Assembly: GCA_032358165.1 (NCBI GenBank) | Contig: JAALGY010000063.1 | Location: forward strand, 558,001 to 622,000 | DNA length: 64,000 bases | Reading direction: 5' to 3' | Source of the DNA: Diplosphaera chodatii | Taxonomy: Eukaryota > Chlorophyta > Trebouxiophyceae > Prasiolales > Stichococcaceae | Shown: positions 24,101 through 36,540 of the stretch, one piece after another | Layout: each line of letters starts with the position of its first letter | How positions within the stretch are numbered: position 1 is the first letter of the stretch | Translations under genes and position numbers: made by a program | Notes under the pieces: generated by a model | Told to the model about the DNA's origin: nothing | The model's database searches: none | What the model saw: the letters and a program-made list of their open reading frames with translations, nothing else

Positions 24101-27100
24101 CTCGCGGCGCCCTGCAGACGCCTCACGAAACGGCGTCAGCGACAAACTCCTATACTGGCCATGTGAGTGACTTGCGTGTGGCATGTGATGGCTGTGCCTG
24201 TTGAGATTCATGTTCGATAGTCCCCTCGTGATCATTTCTGGCGGGCACCTCTGCAGAGCCCGCTTCAGCAGCAGCTTCAGCTGCAGCAGGAACAGCTCGT
24301 CAAAGGCTAGACGCCTGCGCCCAGCCTCTGCAGCGGACATGTTGGGTGGGAAGTGCACCGCCCGCAGGGCCTGCGTTGTGAATACACCACTGTTTGACCT
24401 GCTGCACTACCGCTGTGCCGGTCTCACGTCCTCCACAGATGTCGTCTTGCAAGCGAACCAAAGCAGAGACCAGCAACATCTCAGGAGCGCAACATCGTGT
24501 CACCTCCTGCCAGTCCATCAGGCTCAGCTTGCCGATGATGCTGGATGGCAACGGATCGTGCCCTGCACTGGGGTCCGCCTCCACCAGGCGAAACCCCTCC
24601 GCAATCTGTTGCACGTGCATGAAGTCAGCAGCGTGATACAGAGGGACAGGCCCAAGCAGGCTTCATCAAGCCCACGGCCTTTCAATATGTGCAACCTGGC
24701 CTGCTGCACAGCAGAAAAAGGGGTGGTATTAAGTGTATGCATTGATGCGCACCATCGGCGGGAGATCCTCAGCTTTCAGGGGCTTGCTCGCGGCATAGAC
24801 TGGCACCACATCACAGCCGGCCGCAAGCTGCGCTGAGTACTCTTCCACGTTGAACAGGTCATTGTCTGTCTTCACCATCCAGCCACCTGTGCTCTCAAAC
24901 GATCACTGAAGGTTAATTTAATAGGCATGGCCGTCGATGATATACACTCGAGATGAAGGACGTCACCTTGCCACACATGCTGATAGACGCAAGCAGCCTG
25001 GCATATGACCAGGTGCATGCATTCGTGCATGTGTTGTATACCGTTTCGCTGGGGCGTGAGCCTGCCACGCATAGCGATTCGACGGCCAACTGGAAACGCC
25101 TTTGCCAGAAGGTTTGCTGACCAGGTGCTGCCGTACTTGTAGAACTGCACCACCTGCTGCGGGCCGCTGTCAGCAAGCGGCTCATCGAGGGGGACCTCCC
25201 ACTCCGCATCCTCATCATCTGCAACAGCAACCCTATCGCCTGGCCTGGCCTTGCCCACTGGCTAGCACAGCGGTTGGCAGCTGACAATGGCGTATGCGCA
25301 CAAGTATCCATCGGCATTGCCAGCCACACCTTCTGCAGTTGTGCACTGGGGATTGCGCGGAGAGCTGCTGACGTGCAGCTCTGCCTGGAAGGCGTAGCCA
25401 AACGCCTGCGGTGTCAAAACATCAGCTTGATCCAGAGCGGTTGTTGCAATGGCAGGTGGCTCAGCTTGAAGTGACAAACTACACCATGTCTGTGATGCAA
25501 CTGTTGGCGGGAATGTGGCATGCAGCTGGCGGGCTCCCAGAATGTCGGCCATCCTGCAGGGCTACGACATGGAGTCCCACCTTGCGTGCAGCAACATGGC
25601 CAGATGCCATGATGTGGGCGTCAGCCCGCCAAGCACCGGCCTCAAAGTTCTGGTAGTCTCGAGGGTAGTATTGTAGCAGCTCCCAGACCGTGCGGATACC
25701 CGCATCTGGCAGCTTGCTGCGGGACACCCAACCCAGCAACTCGAGCGTGCATCACGACACAGCTTGAACACCCACCGTGCAGGACGACAAGCGACCAGAT
25801 GCAGGACAACGTGCACCTCCACAGCTTGGACAGCTTGGTCGCCTCCCGCTTGACGTGGCGCCGCAGGTCCGGCTCCACCCATGACAGTGGTAGATCCAGC
25901 ACGCCCCGCCCCTGTAGCAGCACACATTCCCTCGGCAGGCGCACAGCCCTGCTCCTAGTGTGCTGCTTTCTAGCGCAATGTCGTATGCCTGTAACGCAGA
26001 GTCCACTGCCAGCACCTCGGCCTCGTCTGCCAAGACTGTCGCCCAGGCGGAAGGCAGCGTCGGGTCTGCCGTCAGCTGCGCAAGCAGCTCGTCCTCCCCC
26101 TCCGTGGCATCGTCCACGACAAGCGCCTGGATGCAGGGATGCGCTGCTTCAACATGTCACTCAGGTGAGGCACCAGGCGAGCGCTGTCGCTCCCGTACAG
26201 CGGCCTAGCTTTGATGGCCTGTGACGAGGCAGCTTTACAGCTGAGCATGTTGTCGGTTGGGTGACACTGGTGTGGCGCGGCGAGTGCACCTGGACCTGGG
26301 CTGCAGCCTGGCTGTTGGCGGTGGCCGGCTGGGCGCCCGGCTGTGCTGCCGGCGCGGCCTCGTCGTCCTCCACATCCGAGTCGTAGGCATCGCCGTCGTC
26401 ATCCTCCTCCTCTTCCACCGACAGCAGCGCCTGTCGTTAGGAACTTACCAGTTGTGGTATCCCTCTTTGTCATCGAGTGCCATGCGCAAGCACTAGATCA
26501 AGCAATGAATTGTGGCAGCTGCCTCCTGGTGAGGCAATGAATTGAACCACCAGTCAGCGACTGTACAGTGCCCATGGCACCTGTGCGTGGCGAGAGTCGG
26601 GGTTTGCAAAGACATCGGCAGGCACCGGCGGCGGTGTGTGTTTGCCACTTTTCCTTCGCTTCTTGCCTGCCGCTGCAAGGCAGACAGCAGCCTGTCAGGA
26701 TATCATCTGTAAGCACCCTGGCAGATCCTGGGGCATCACGTCCCACACTGCAAATGTCCCAGCAGCACGTACGGGCCAGCTAGGGCAACTCACCAATGTC
26801 GGTGACGCTGCCTGCCCACTGGCTGGTGAAGAGGCCCACAAGCCCCTTGGCATCAAAGTCCTGCCCCGTCTTCTCTGAAAGCATCCTCAGGAACACGTCT
26901 CTGAGCAATTCCACGTCTGCAAGGGCACGATGCGCCTGCAGCAGCGGCAGAGTGGACATCCCCATCAAGAGTCTGCTGGGCTTGCGGTATATGCTTTCAA
27001 GCCGACAGCAGGGTTGAAGCACAAATGCATCCAGTGGCATCATCCTGACCCACCTGGCCCTCAGGCAGCCCGAAGTGGGCTCGCAGCAGCTGCAGCCCAT

Positions 27101-29076
27101 ACCTGCGATCCGGCGGCACCTCTGGCCACTGCTTCCTGGCAAACTTAAGCGAGTCGGCCCACAACCATCTGCTGGGCACCTCGAGACCGCAGCGCTGCAG
27201 CTCGAGCTTCAAGAACGGCAAATCAAACTTTTGTCCTGCACGATGAAGCTGCGACATCAAACTTGCACCATGCCAAGTTTATGTCGTCCCAAGCAGTTGA
27301 GATGACAACAGCAGCAAACGCGCAAGGTGACTTGTCGAGCAGCAACAGTGGTTCCTCTGCATTGCCTCACCATTGTGCGCAACCAACACTGGTGTGCCAC
27401 CAACTGTGGACCCCTCCACAAAGTCAATGAACTGCCGGCCCACCACACTGCAGCCATGTGGAGTCTCAGTAGTGCAGGACGCAGATTTCAATAAGTCAGG
27501 ACGCATACGCAAGAACATATACAGTAGGCCTATGCCTGCTGCAGTCACCGCATAGCCATGTGGTTACGGTTGTTACTGCATCATCAGATCACCTGAAATC
27601 TGGGACAGCCGGGTCGTGTACCATCGCAGTAGAGATGCCATGCACGTTCTGTGCAGCCTCTGGCATCAGCATGGGGGCGATGTTCACCAGCAGGGACATG
27701 CTGGCGCCGCTGTTGTGCTCCAATGCTGCAATCTCAACAATCCTGTTGCCTTTGGTGGGTGGCCCTGCGGCATTCAAACCCATGGCTCAATCCCTGTGTC
27801 TGGACTGGCCGCCGGTGCAACATGTGCAGCGTGTTGGCACAGCTTCCAATACTGCAGCGTGCTCGCCTGTGGTCTCAAGGTCGAAGAACACCAGCTGGGG
27901 TGGGCTGTCATGCAGCCGCTGCAGGACCTCTTCCGGCAGCGGCCCCTCCTCATCAGCAGTGCTGCTGGCCATGCGTTGGCCGTCAGCTGGGCTGCCGCTG
28001 CCATTAGCGCTGTGCCGCACATCAGCTGCTGGGGACGCCACTACGGTGCCCTGAGTGTCTGGGGCACGCTGGTCGTGCAGCCGTCCATCTGGCTGGCGGG
28101 CTGGTTCCTGTGCGTCTGCTTTATCGCCAGACTGAGGCGCCTGCCTCAGTACCGAGGCATCCGGCTGACTGCCCCTGTCATCTGCGTATGCAGTATGCTG
28201 CGCCTGCACTGCAGGCCCATGTCCGTTGTTACGCTCTGCCGCTGCTGGCAACCCTGCTGATGGTGGCTGGGGCGTACCAGCCACAGGGCGCAACTGTCGC
28301 CGTGGGTCCAAAGGTGATGGCTGCCAACCCTGCTGGCGATGCTGATGATGAGTCGGCTGCGCTGGCGGCCACTGCGGCTGCCACTGACCCGGCACAGCTG
28401 TCGCACCTTGACCATTCGACCTGCAGGCGCAATCGTGTTCATGAGCCAAGAAACCAACAATGTGCACAACATCGGGGACATCAGCTTGTTGAGCTGCCAG
28501 ACGAGCACCTGGACCTGAGACCCAACAGCGTGCTGCGAATGTCCTCCAGGGTGGCAGCGCGCTCCGGCAGAGGCATGTCCCTGTAGCGCCTGGCCCGCGT
28601 CAGCATGATGTGCAGGTCCGACTGCATGAGCATCCCGCCCGCCATAGACAGCTCCTCCAGGATAGAAACCTGCAGATACACAGCACCTGGGAATGATGCA
28701 TCCAGCTGGCGACCACGACGCGTGCGCATGCTATGGGCACCACAGCACCATGGTTCACGGCTCTCGCCCTGCACCTGGAAGTCGGCGAAGTACGAGGTTT
28801 TGCCCCTGAAGTTGCAGTGTTTTTGCTGCTGCTCGAACTTGATGCCCTCCAGCAGGAGTGACAACGGATCTTTCCTGCTGATCTGGCTGGCGGCGCCAGA
28901 GGCTCTTCTGACGCCTCTGCATGACACCTGGAACCACAGGCAGACCAGTCTCGTCTCTGTGCCGGCAATGTGCTGCATGGGAGGGCAGACAGGTCACGCC
29001 ACGCGTCGCACCTGTCTGTGCGCGTCATGCAGCAATGCCTCATGGCGCTGTCTGGAGGCTGCACGCAGCAAGCCAT
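21140..29076 (-). CDS. Apparent DEDDh exonuclease-RecG helicase fusion protein
   Basis: A single chain of minus-strand exons seems to run from ATG 29074-29076 to TGA 21140-21142, roughly 1,400-1,500 residues. Part 1 (exons 29012-29076, 28775-28916, 28515-28670) gives a basic, possibly organellar leader and an unassigned segment ([19 protein letters not shown]). Part 2 is a Pro/Gln-rich linker and a DnaQ-like exonuclease: [45 protein letters not shown], and [18 protein letters not shown]. Part 3 is an acidic/basic linker ([39 protein letters not shown]). Part 4 is RecG: wedge-domain start [28 protein letters not shown] (~23770-23793), [19 protein letters not shown] (~23170-23192), [48 protein letters not shown]. 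RecG remodels stalled forks and R-loops, in plants in organelles. One junction near 25740 does not fit a standard splice and is unresolved. The alternative is two genes. Confidence 0.75.
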
Positions 29077-30128
29077 GGATGCTGCCGGCGTGCCGCATGC
29101 TGCTCAGCTGGTTGTGCTGGGGACAACACCAGCCGCGCAGCATTGGCCCAGCTGCAGGCCTTACATCGGTTGAGATCTGCCAATCTGGTTGACCATCTTG
29201 ATGAAACCAGGAACCGTCACGTTGCAACTATGACATGTGGAACCATGCTGGCGGACCACTGCCGCAAGCATTTTCCCTCAGCAGGCAGTCTCGGCCACAC
29301 AACTGCTGTAGGCGATACGATCTGCTTGCAAAATACAACGGTATGGTTTCCGTGCTCGAGCAGCTGAGGACTGCTGCACGACTTCAAGGCATGCAGTGCT
29401 CAAACATACATACAAACATCTTTGAATGTTGAGAAGGCTCAATCACGTGCGACGCGCATGGTTGAAGAATTCTGTCGGGTTCGTGACCGATTGAAGACTG
29501 CAGCAAGATATGTTCCTGACGAGTAGAAGATGTTGCAGCACACATGGTACGGTGTGGGCACCTGTCCTGACTGTCGAGCCACGTGCTGTACCCACCTTGC
29601 CAACCCTTTGCATGGTGCGAGAATTGCCAATGGAAAGCATGATGGCTTGGTGACAGCTTCTGATGTCGCTGTGATGGTGATGCTGATGAATCAACAATGT
29701 GTCTATTTGCGTCTCTCAACGCCGATGGCGATCCAGGATGACAAGCTCAAGCTGCACATGCAGCAATTCAGCGTCTGCTAGACTACCGGGGCAGGGCGCC
29801 AGCAGGAGGCAAGCGGAGTAGTCAGACCAAACGATCAACAGAAGTTTCAAGCAAGATCTTTGCTCAGACTGATTGCAAGTACTTTGCATGACTACTCCTG
29901 TGGCATCATGCCAAACGGAGCCGTCACAGCACATGTTGATCAGAGGAGCCAGCGGGCAACCCGAAGCCCAACGGCCAATTGGCACACCAGGCTGAGCCAA
30001 AGCACAGAAGCCCAGCCCTGCATGTCACCCCTTGGAGGGCGACGTGAAATATCCAGCATGCCTCCACTGCAGATGACAGGTCAGGTCCCCCACTGCAGTG
30101 GTCACACGACAGCTATATGTATGCTGAC
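29077..30128. other. Intergenic: CCCH gene 3' flank and exonuclease-RecG promoter
   Basis: About 1.05 kb without convincing exons. Open frames on both strands (for example an 83-codon plus-strand frame at 29530-29781) lack motifs or splice partners. The segment is noticeably poorer in G+C than the neighbouring genes, consistent with UTR and promoter sequence. Confidence 0.45.
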
Positions 30129-32722
30129 TCAGTCGAAGGCATTCTCAAACTCTGCCAGCTCCTTGTCAAAATCAGCAGCATGGCTTGCGCCACCGCCGGC
30201 ACCAGCATCTGCCGCCACATCTGCATCCTCGTCCACGTCCGCATCCAGGTCCAAATCGTTCTCAAAGTCGTCCTCCGCATCCTCGATGCCCTCCACATTC
30301 CATGCGAACTGCAGCAGGAAGCTCATGGTAAGCTGGCGGGCAGGAAGGCACCAGTTGCATGCCACTGAAGCATTGTGGGTGGAAACATTACAAGCTGCCG
30401 CAACTGCACAGCTTGTGTGCTGCAAGCCAGCCAGGGGTGTTTTGTACCTCGGAAGAATTGGCACCGAGGCTGGCATTGGCCTTGGTCATCGCAGCTTTGG
30501 GTGTTGAGGATTTTGGCCCCCGTTCAGCAGGCTGCAGCTTTTCGACAGGTGCATGGACCTTGGCGGGCGCCACTGCCTGGCGGACAGGTGCTGCAGTGGG
30601 CTTTGCTCCCAGAGCTGCAGTACCTGCCTTGGCAGCGACGGGCTGCTGCTGGCCTGGTGCAGGTATCGGAGTGCGCTTCCGCACCTGCTGAGCAAAGCAT
30701 CGGTCAGACCATCAGTTTTCAGAGGTGATGCAGCAATATAAACGCAACGCAACAACACAAGCCCTGCGATGAGGGGAGCATAATGCGGCATCAGAGCACA
30801 CCGGCTGGGCAGGCGCAGCTGCCTCCGTTGCAGATGCTGCTGGTTGCGAGGTCTGTGCGGCTGCTGCTGTTGCAGGCTGTGACTTCAGACTGGATGGCCT
30901 TGCGATTGCCGCACGCTCCTTCTCCTGCAAGACAATGGTGCTCCTCTCGCACACAGTCCAGCTTGACTACCTAGACTCACGCTTGCAGTCATGGCAAGTG
31001 CTGGTCGAGCACATCAACTGCAAAGGCTTGGTGAACCTTGTCCAACCAGAAAGTCATGCCACACCTTGCGCAGCTCTTCCCTGGACTTCGGTGGTGCAAA
31101 TGCAGCTGGCTTCGACGCCTCTGTTGATGCTTTGACGCTGCGTGCAGACCTCGAGCCACTCTGCACACCCAACAAACGACGTGAGACTTTGCCAAGGGAG
31201 AGGTCCCTTTCTCAACCCCGATAACTGAGAGGGCATGCAGCAGCAGCCACAGGCGATACACCACACCTCTAGCGGTCTGGCGTCGGCCAGCGAAGGACGG
31301 CTTGGGGCAGACGCATCTGACCCCGAGCTGTGGGCAGGGCGCTCCCCAAGCCTCGCGCTCGCCAAAAGCTTGGGCGCCGCGCCGCCCCTGCGGACATGCG
31401 CTGCAACCTGATGTTCCCTTGCGCCCTCCCCATCCGACTGTTGCTGCCGCGCAGCTGCCTCGCCCAGGCGCGCCCGTTTTGATGGCGCCTCGTCCAAGGT
31501 CAGCAGCTCCTGCGAAGAGGCCTGCAGACCAAGAAGGAGCAACCCGCTGATGTGCCTTCTGCCATCTTGAAGCACTGTCAGCAACAACATGCAGAGTATC
31601 AGATGACATTCATGTGTATCTGACAGCAGGCAGGTTCTGCAGCCCCATAAACAGCCACTCACATGCGACATCAACCGACAAAGCTCACCGCACGGCTCGA
31701 CGAACGGTTTGCTGGCCGCTTGACGTGCTCGCTGTCGTCTGCAAACCTTGCGGGCTGTCTGCTGCTCCTGGGCGCGCTGCTGTCCGATGACGGATCGCCA
31801 AGGCGGGGCCCCAGCCTGTCCAACACTGAGCGCCGCCGAGGGGGTGATGCTGTCGCTACCGACATTGCTGCTGCTCCATTGCTCCGAGAAGACTCTGTCT
31901 GCCTGACCCCCCTGCAGAACAGTACCGCGTTAAACATTCTGATCCGGCCTTGCTTCTGCAGCGGCGCAGTGTGCAGGGCCTTTGCTCGCAACCAAGGTTC
32001 CGTGACCCAGTGGTTCACCTGCTGGTTGGCTCCCGGGCGGCGTTCGAAGGCCTTCCAAGGCGCTGGACCACGCCAGCGACTGCAGGCTGAGCAGACGCCA
32101 CGCCTGAAGTTGGACGGCCCAGACCCCATTCGCGGGGCCCATCCTCGCCTGAACTGCCTGCCATCCCGCTGCGATCACGCCCCAAGCTGCCACCACTGCT
32201 GCCACGCCCAAATGCCGCTGCTGCATCGTGCTGTGGAGCCCTACTTACGACGGGCTGGCTGCGCGCGGCTGGAGGGTGGCCACGGCCAAACGCTGCTGCA
32301 GTGCGGCCCACTGGCGAGGCAGGCAGCTGCAGAATCAAGGCAGGGTCCATGCTGGACTGCTGGTGCTGCCAGGCCGCACCAATGCTGGCTCCAAGCGGCT
32401 TGCTCAGCTTTTCCTCGATGGTGCTGGGCCGCTGTGCTGCAGCTGGCTGCATGCCTGCTTGCACCGCAACCTTGCTCGGGTCGTGACGAAATTGACAGGT
32501 GTCGCCCTTCCGGCACTGGCCGATGGAGAAGAAATAGCAGTCCTGCTGTGGCCGGGCTGCTACTGAGCCGCGCCCGCCGCCAACGCCGCCGCTGCCTCCT
32601 GCCTGAAGCGCTGCCCGCACCTTGGCGGCCTTGGCCTCATCGTGAGCAAATGGACAAGCCTCGCCAGCCGTGCAAGTCCCTTGCAGGAAGTACCGACAGT
32701 CTTGAAACTGTCGCATGTCCAT
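30129..32722 (-). CDS. CCCH zinc-finger protein, ZC3H11-like
   Basis: The start is placed at ATG 32720-32722 (MDMRQFQ). Two C-x7-C-x5-C-x3-H zinc fingers follow at once: CRYFLQGTCTAGEACPFAH and CYFFSIGQCRKGDTCQFRH, separated by a Gly-rich spacer. A long low-complexity region (Ser/Ala/Arg/Pro) continues through exons near 31690-31900, 31400-31520 and 30440-30950. The protein ends in an acidic tail (DAEDDFENDLDLDADVDE ... FENAFD) with the stop at 30129. Tandem fingers of this spacing at the very N-terminus are seen in ZC3H11A-like mRNA export proteins and in plant C3H proteins, so an RNA-binding, probably nuclear, role is likely. Exon boundaries in the disordered region are uncertain. Confidence 0.8.
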
Positions 32723-33436
32723 GGTGTCGAGGGCCACTGCTGCCTCCTTGCCGCCGTCGTCGCGCGCTGGACACACTGCGCAGGAAAGCACTGTATCGCG
32801 GCGTCAGTCTACTGTCTGAAGTCTCAAGCGCTCCCTTGCGTCGAGGCCACCTGCCACCGGCTCCGCTCGCCACAGCGTGACGCTGCGCTCGGTTGCGCAC
32901 GAGGACCTCCACGGCTTTCAGCTGCTGCCTTGCGCAGTTGGGGGTCTGCCACGGGATTGCCACCGACTGCTGAGTTGCTGGCACTGGCCTGACGCTGACG
33001 GCCGCTGGCTGCTTGTGACTGCTGGACAGCCGCGTGCTGGCGCCGTGTGACACAGACGCTGGCCCCCTCTCTACAACGCTGCGCACAGACACGCTCAAGA
33101 ACCCCTGCCACCCCAGACCTGGCACACTGACACTGCATGCTTGCACACAGGGCCCCCCTCCCACACCCCACATGCAACACATTGCTGTCTCGTACCTGTT
33201 GCTCTCGCGGCGACGCTGCAGGTGTACTTCTGGTGCACTGCGCATGGGCGTCGTGAAAGGTGAAACCACACTGGTGATCAGGGTTTTGCAGCAACATACG
33301 CTGACTGCGTGCTGTACAAAGTTGATGTGCGTCCCAAGCTCCGCACTCTGCACATTGCCTTCTGAACTCAGCAGGCCCAGGAATCATTTGCCGGGTAGGC
33401 GCGATCCTTTCGCCGCAAGAAACGATCTGGACTGCT
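32723..33436. promoter_or_regulatory. Divergent upstream region, CCCH gene and mitochondrial uL3
   Basis: About 710 bases between divergent start codons. Minus-strand open frames continue here but show no recognised domain; part may be 5' UTR or an alternative first exon of the CCCH gene. No specific promoter element was identified. Confidence 0.4.
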
Positions 33437-34980
33437 ATGGCGCTGCGCGCAGGGCCGTCGCGGCTTGCCGCACTGCTGAGCCAGGCCAGCCACATCTTCT
33501 CAGCGGCTCAACTTCCGACGGCTGCCTTGCATCCCAGTGCACCAGCAGCATGCATTGCAGGTAATGTGAGCTGTCTGCTGTATAGCCCTTTTGGCTGTTT
33601 GCCGCATGCTGATGGTTTGCTGGGGCTAAATGTCCACTGTGCTCTTTGTGCATCGCCGACAGGCGGGCGGGCACTTCAGCAGGTCAGATGGCTTGCGCAG
33701 CCCGCCCTGGCGGATACCAGCGATGACGATGCAGCGGCGGCGGCTAGCACCCCTGGGGAGTACCCGCGGCGCACCGGCGCCATCGCAGTGAAGGTCGGCA
33801 TGACGCAGGAGTGGGACCAGTGGGGCGTGCGCCTGCCGCTTACGGTTCTCTGGCTCGACGACTGCCAGGTCCTCGCTTGTGTTGACACATGGCATGCTTG
33901 CCGCCAGCGCGCTGCACATGAGTTCCGCCTTCTCACATCAACACATGCATGAAAGAGGGCTGCTGGTACCATGTCTTACCGTGACGAGTGCTGCACCCTG
34001 CAGGTGACGCAAGTGAAAACACGGGAGAAGGAGGGGTACACAGCGCTGCAGCTGGGGGCGGGCAGCAAGCGTGACAAACAGCTCAACGGCACTGAGCTAG
34101 GCCACTTTAGGGCGGCCAGTGTGCCGCCCAAGCGCGAAGTCGTGGAGTTCCGCGTGTCCTCGGTGAGTGGGACGGTGCCTCACAGCAAGCGCACCGGTGT
34201 ATCATGTCATGCAATGAGCTAACGGCCCATTACACGTCTAGAATGGTCCTGCCGGCAAAGCAGCATTCATGATCAGCATGGTGTGCACTGCAGGATGCCC
34301 TGCTGCCAGTGGGCACAGACGTTCGTGCAGATCACTTTGTGCCAGGACAGTATGTCGACGTCACAGGCACCACCATCGGCAAGGGCTTCCAGGTGCATTG
34401 GTCATCTCATGCAGGCAGTTGCGTGATCTGAACGCTTCTGTTCTGTAGACTGTTTTAGCATGATTGGTGGTGTTCTTGTCACCAGGGTGTGATGAAGCGA
34501 TTTGGCTTTGCTGGTGGGTCTGCATCGCACGGCAACAGCAAAGCGCACCGGCTGCGGGGCTCGACGGGCGCGTGCCAGGATCCCGGCAAGGTGTGGCCGG
34601 GTACCCCCATGCCCGGCCGCATGGGTGGCAAGCGCCGCACACTGCAGTCCGCCTGGGTGTACAAGGTACACACCATGGCAAGCATGCGCCATATGTCTGG
34701 TGGCTGCTGCCATCATCTGACGGCAGTGTCAACATGGCATCCTCTCGGCTTGGACCATGTGCTGACGTGCTGGTCGCCCGCTTGCCAGGTGGACGCGGAG
34801 CGAAACCTGCTTTATGTGAAGGGCCAGGTCCCGGGTCACAAGGGCAACTGGGTGTATGTGCGTGACGCCGTGTACAAGACTGCCGCAGACCAGCCGCCAT
34901 TGCCATGGCCGACAGCAGGAGCAGACCGGGCGACCTTGCCAGCTATGTCGCCCGATCAGACCGACCCTTTTGGCGCGTGA
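33437..34980 (+). CDS. Mitochondrial (organellar) ribosomal protein uL3
   Basis: Six exons join in phase: 33437-33560, 33663-33868, 34004-34162, 34294-34392, 34486-34665 and 34789-34980. The N-terminus ([20 protein letters not shown]) is Arg/Ala/Ser-rich without acids, typical of a mitochondrial presequence. The mature part has the bacterial-type L3 order: [96 protein letters not shown] and [20 protein letters not shown]. The long loop with [15 protein letters not shown] reaches toward the peptidyl transferase centre in L3. The [15 protein letters not shown] wording is of the mitochondrial rather than cytosolic type. A short proline-rich tail ends at TGA. Confidence 0.93.
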
Positions 34981-35676
34981 AGGGTTCATTGCTAGGCGGC
35001 ATGCAGTTGACAGTGCCTTGGCAGCCCGTCGAGCGGCACATACCAATACACGACTGCCATTTAGAGCGGCGCTACTATGGCTGCAGCCATGTAACGAGCA
35101 AATCATATGCCAGCTCAGTTGCAACTTGCAAAGCAACCCTGTCGAGCTCCGTCCAGATACGGCACTGCAGAGCAATGGCGCCAGGCTGGCACCGTTCCAC
35201 GCTGGCGCCACGCTGGCAAGATGGAAGCTATGCCACGCATGGTGATGCAAGCAACCGCACTCACAAAGGCAGGCTATCACTGGTACTTCCCCAGGACAGA
35301 TCCTCGGCCAGTTTCAAGGCACCATCCCAGTTGTGGTGGGAAAGACAGGTTGTGCACAGACTGAAAGACTTTGTGACGACCAGGTAGACCGATGCAGTGC
35401 AACGTTTATGCACCACATCGACAGTCGGCTTGCGCGCGATCAGACCGCTCGTCAAGGGGTCAGGTGACGATCTGTCATCAGACTCCACTGGCTCCCACTG
35501 CAGCAGGCCGTTACCACTTCGTGGCTGAATTGTTGGCGCATGTGCATCCAGGTTTCCAGCAGAGGCTCGCCGTATTTGCGCAGCGTGTGGTCGAGGCGAC
35601 GCCTTCATGCAGGTGTGTGTGGCTGCTGCATGCAAAATTGACAACGCTCGAAGGCTGGACGTAGCTATGACAGGTG
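34981..35676. other. Intergenic or unresolved 5' exons of the START-like gene
   Basis: About 700 bases after the uL3 stop. A stretch near 35515-35612 (RYHFVAELLAHVHPGFQQRL and onward) is open and followed by a GTGTGT donor, so it might be an upstream exon of the next gene, but it has no recognised similarity. Nothing else stands out. Confidence 0.35.
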
Positions 35677-36540
35677 ATGCCGCATATCCTCGCAGGCTCT
35701 CTACTGCAGAGGCAATTTGTGGGTGCAGCATTGGGCAGCTCACCCTCAAACGGCAGCAAAGTCCATGCAGCTCAGTGGCTAGAAAACAGGTGAGCCTGAT
35801 CTATCAGGTTCTGGCGCCTGTTGTTGCAAGGCATTGGAGCGTTTGAGACAGTGAGGTGTTGGCATCTGGTGGCCTGTGGTGCAGTGCCGAGACAGACGTT
35901 GAGGTGCCGCTGGAAAAGGCGTGGCAGCTCTGGGAGGACCGGGAGCTCATCCCGAAGTGGATGCCCTGGATCCGCAGTGTGACAGTGCAGCCAGATGACC
36001 CGAAGCTGTCAAAATGGCTGCTGTCTACACACCAGTTTGGCCGCGACTGGGAGTTTTCCTGGCTCGCGCAAAACCTCACCCCCATGCAGCATCAAAAGGT
36101 GTGCGGCACTCCATCACATGGTGGACAAGTCCTCTGCATGCAGCATTGTTGTATGCCCTCACTGTCAGGGGTGAGGCTGCTGCTGCGCAGATCCACTGGA
36201 GGTCAGTACCAGGCTCGACAGGCAATGCCATAGAGATTGCGAACCGCGGTCAAATACGCTTCTATAGAAAGTCATCGTCATCATGCGCCGTGAAGCTGAC
36301 CATCTCATACGAGTTACCGGATGTCCTGGTGCCCTTTGGCAATGTGAGTACTGAATGTGCCTTGCTCATGCCAACAATGTGCAGTGTCTATCAGGTGGCC
36401 CATGTCAAGTTGACGCTATGTACGTGCACTGGCGTTTGCAGAGCTTGACGCCAGTTGTCGAGGGCATACTGCGGCGAGACATGGCGCGCTTTGCAAAGTA
36501 TGCAACCGAGGGCACAGCACAACTGGAGAGTGCAGCGTGA
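35677..36540 (+). CDS. COQ10/polyketide cyclase-like START (SRPBCC) domain protein
   Basis: Four exons (35677-35789, 35875-36098, 36191-36343 and 36442-36540) join in phase to a small lipid-binding SRPBCC domain. Motifs are VEVPLEKAWQLWEDRELIPK, WMPWIRSVTVQPDDPKLSKW, GRDWEFSWLAQNLTPMQHQK, IHWRSVPG, GQIRFYRKSSSSCAVKLTIS and the C-terminal helix VEGILRRDMARFAKYA. The pattern matches plant and cyanobacterial polyketide cyclase/dehydrase proteins related to COQ10, many of them plastid-located. They bind hydrophobic ligands such as quinones or lipids; the ligand here is unknown. The ATG at 35677 (MPHILAG...) is the first in-frame choice and leaves little room for a transit peptide, so an additional upstream exon is possible. 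Confidence 0.8.

Noticed and set aside
23244..24170. 308-codon plus-strand frame opposite RecG motifs I and Ia
   Set aside because: Shadow of the helicase exons; no similarity and no splice partners.
29530..29781. 83-codon plus-strand frame in the gap before the exonuclease-RecG gene
   Set aside because: ORF length is within chance for this low-G+C stretch and there are no motifs or splice partners.
31663..32880. 405-codon plus-strand frame
   Set aside because: It overlies the CCCH gene on the other strand, whose zinc fingers and splice joins are clear. The frame is Cys/Arg/Ala-rich without any domain, as expected for a GC-rich shadow.
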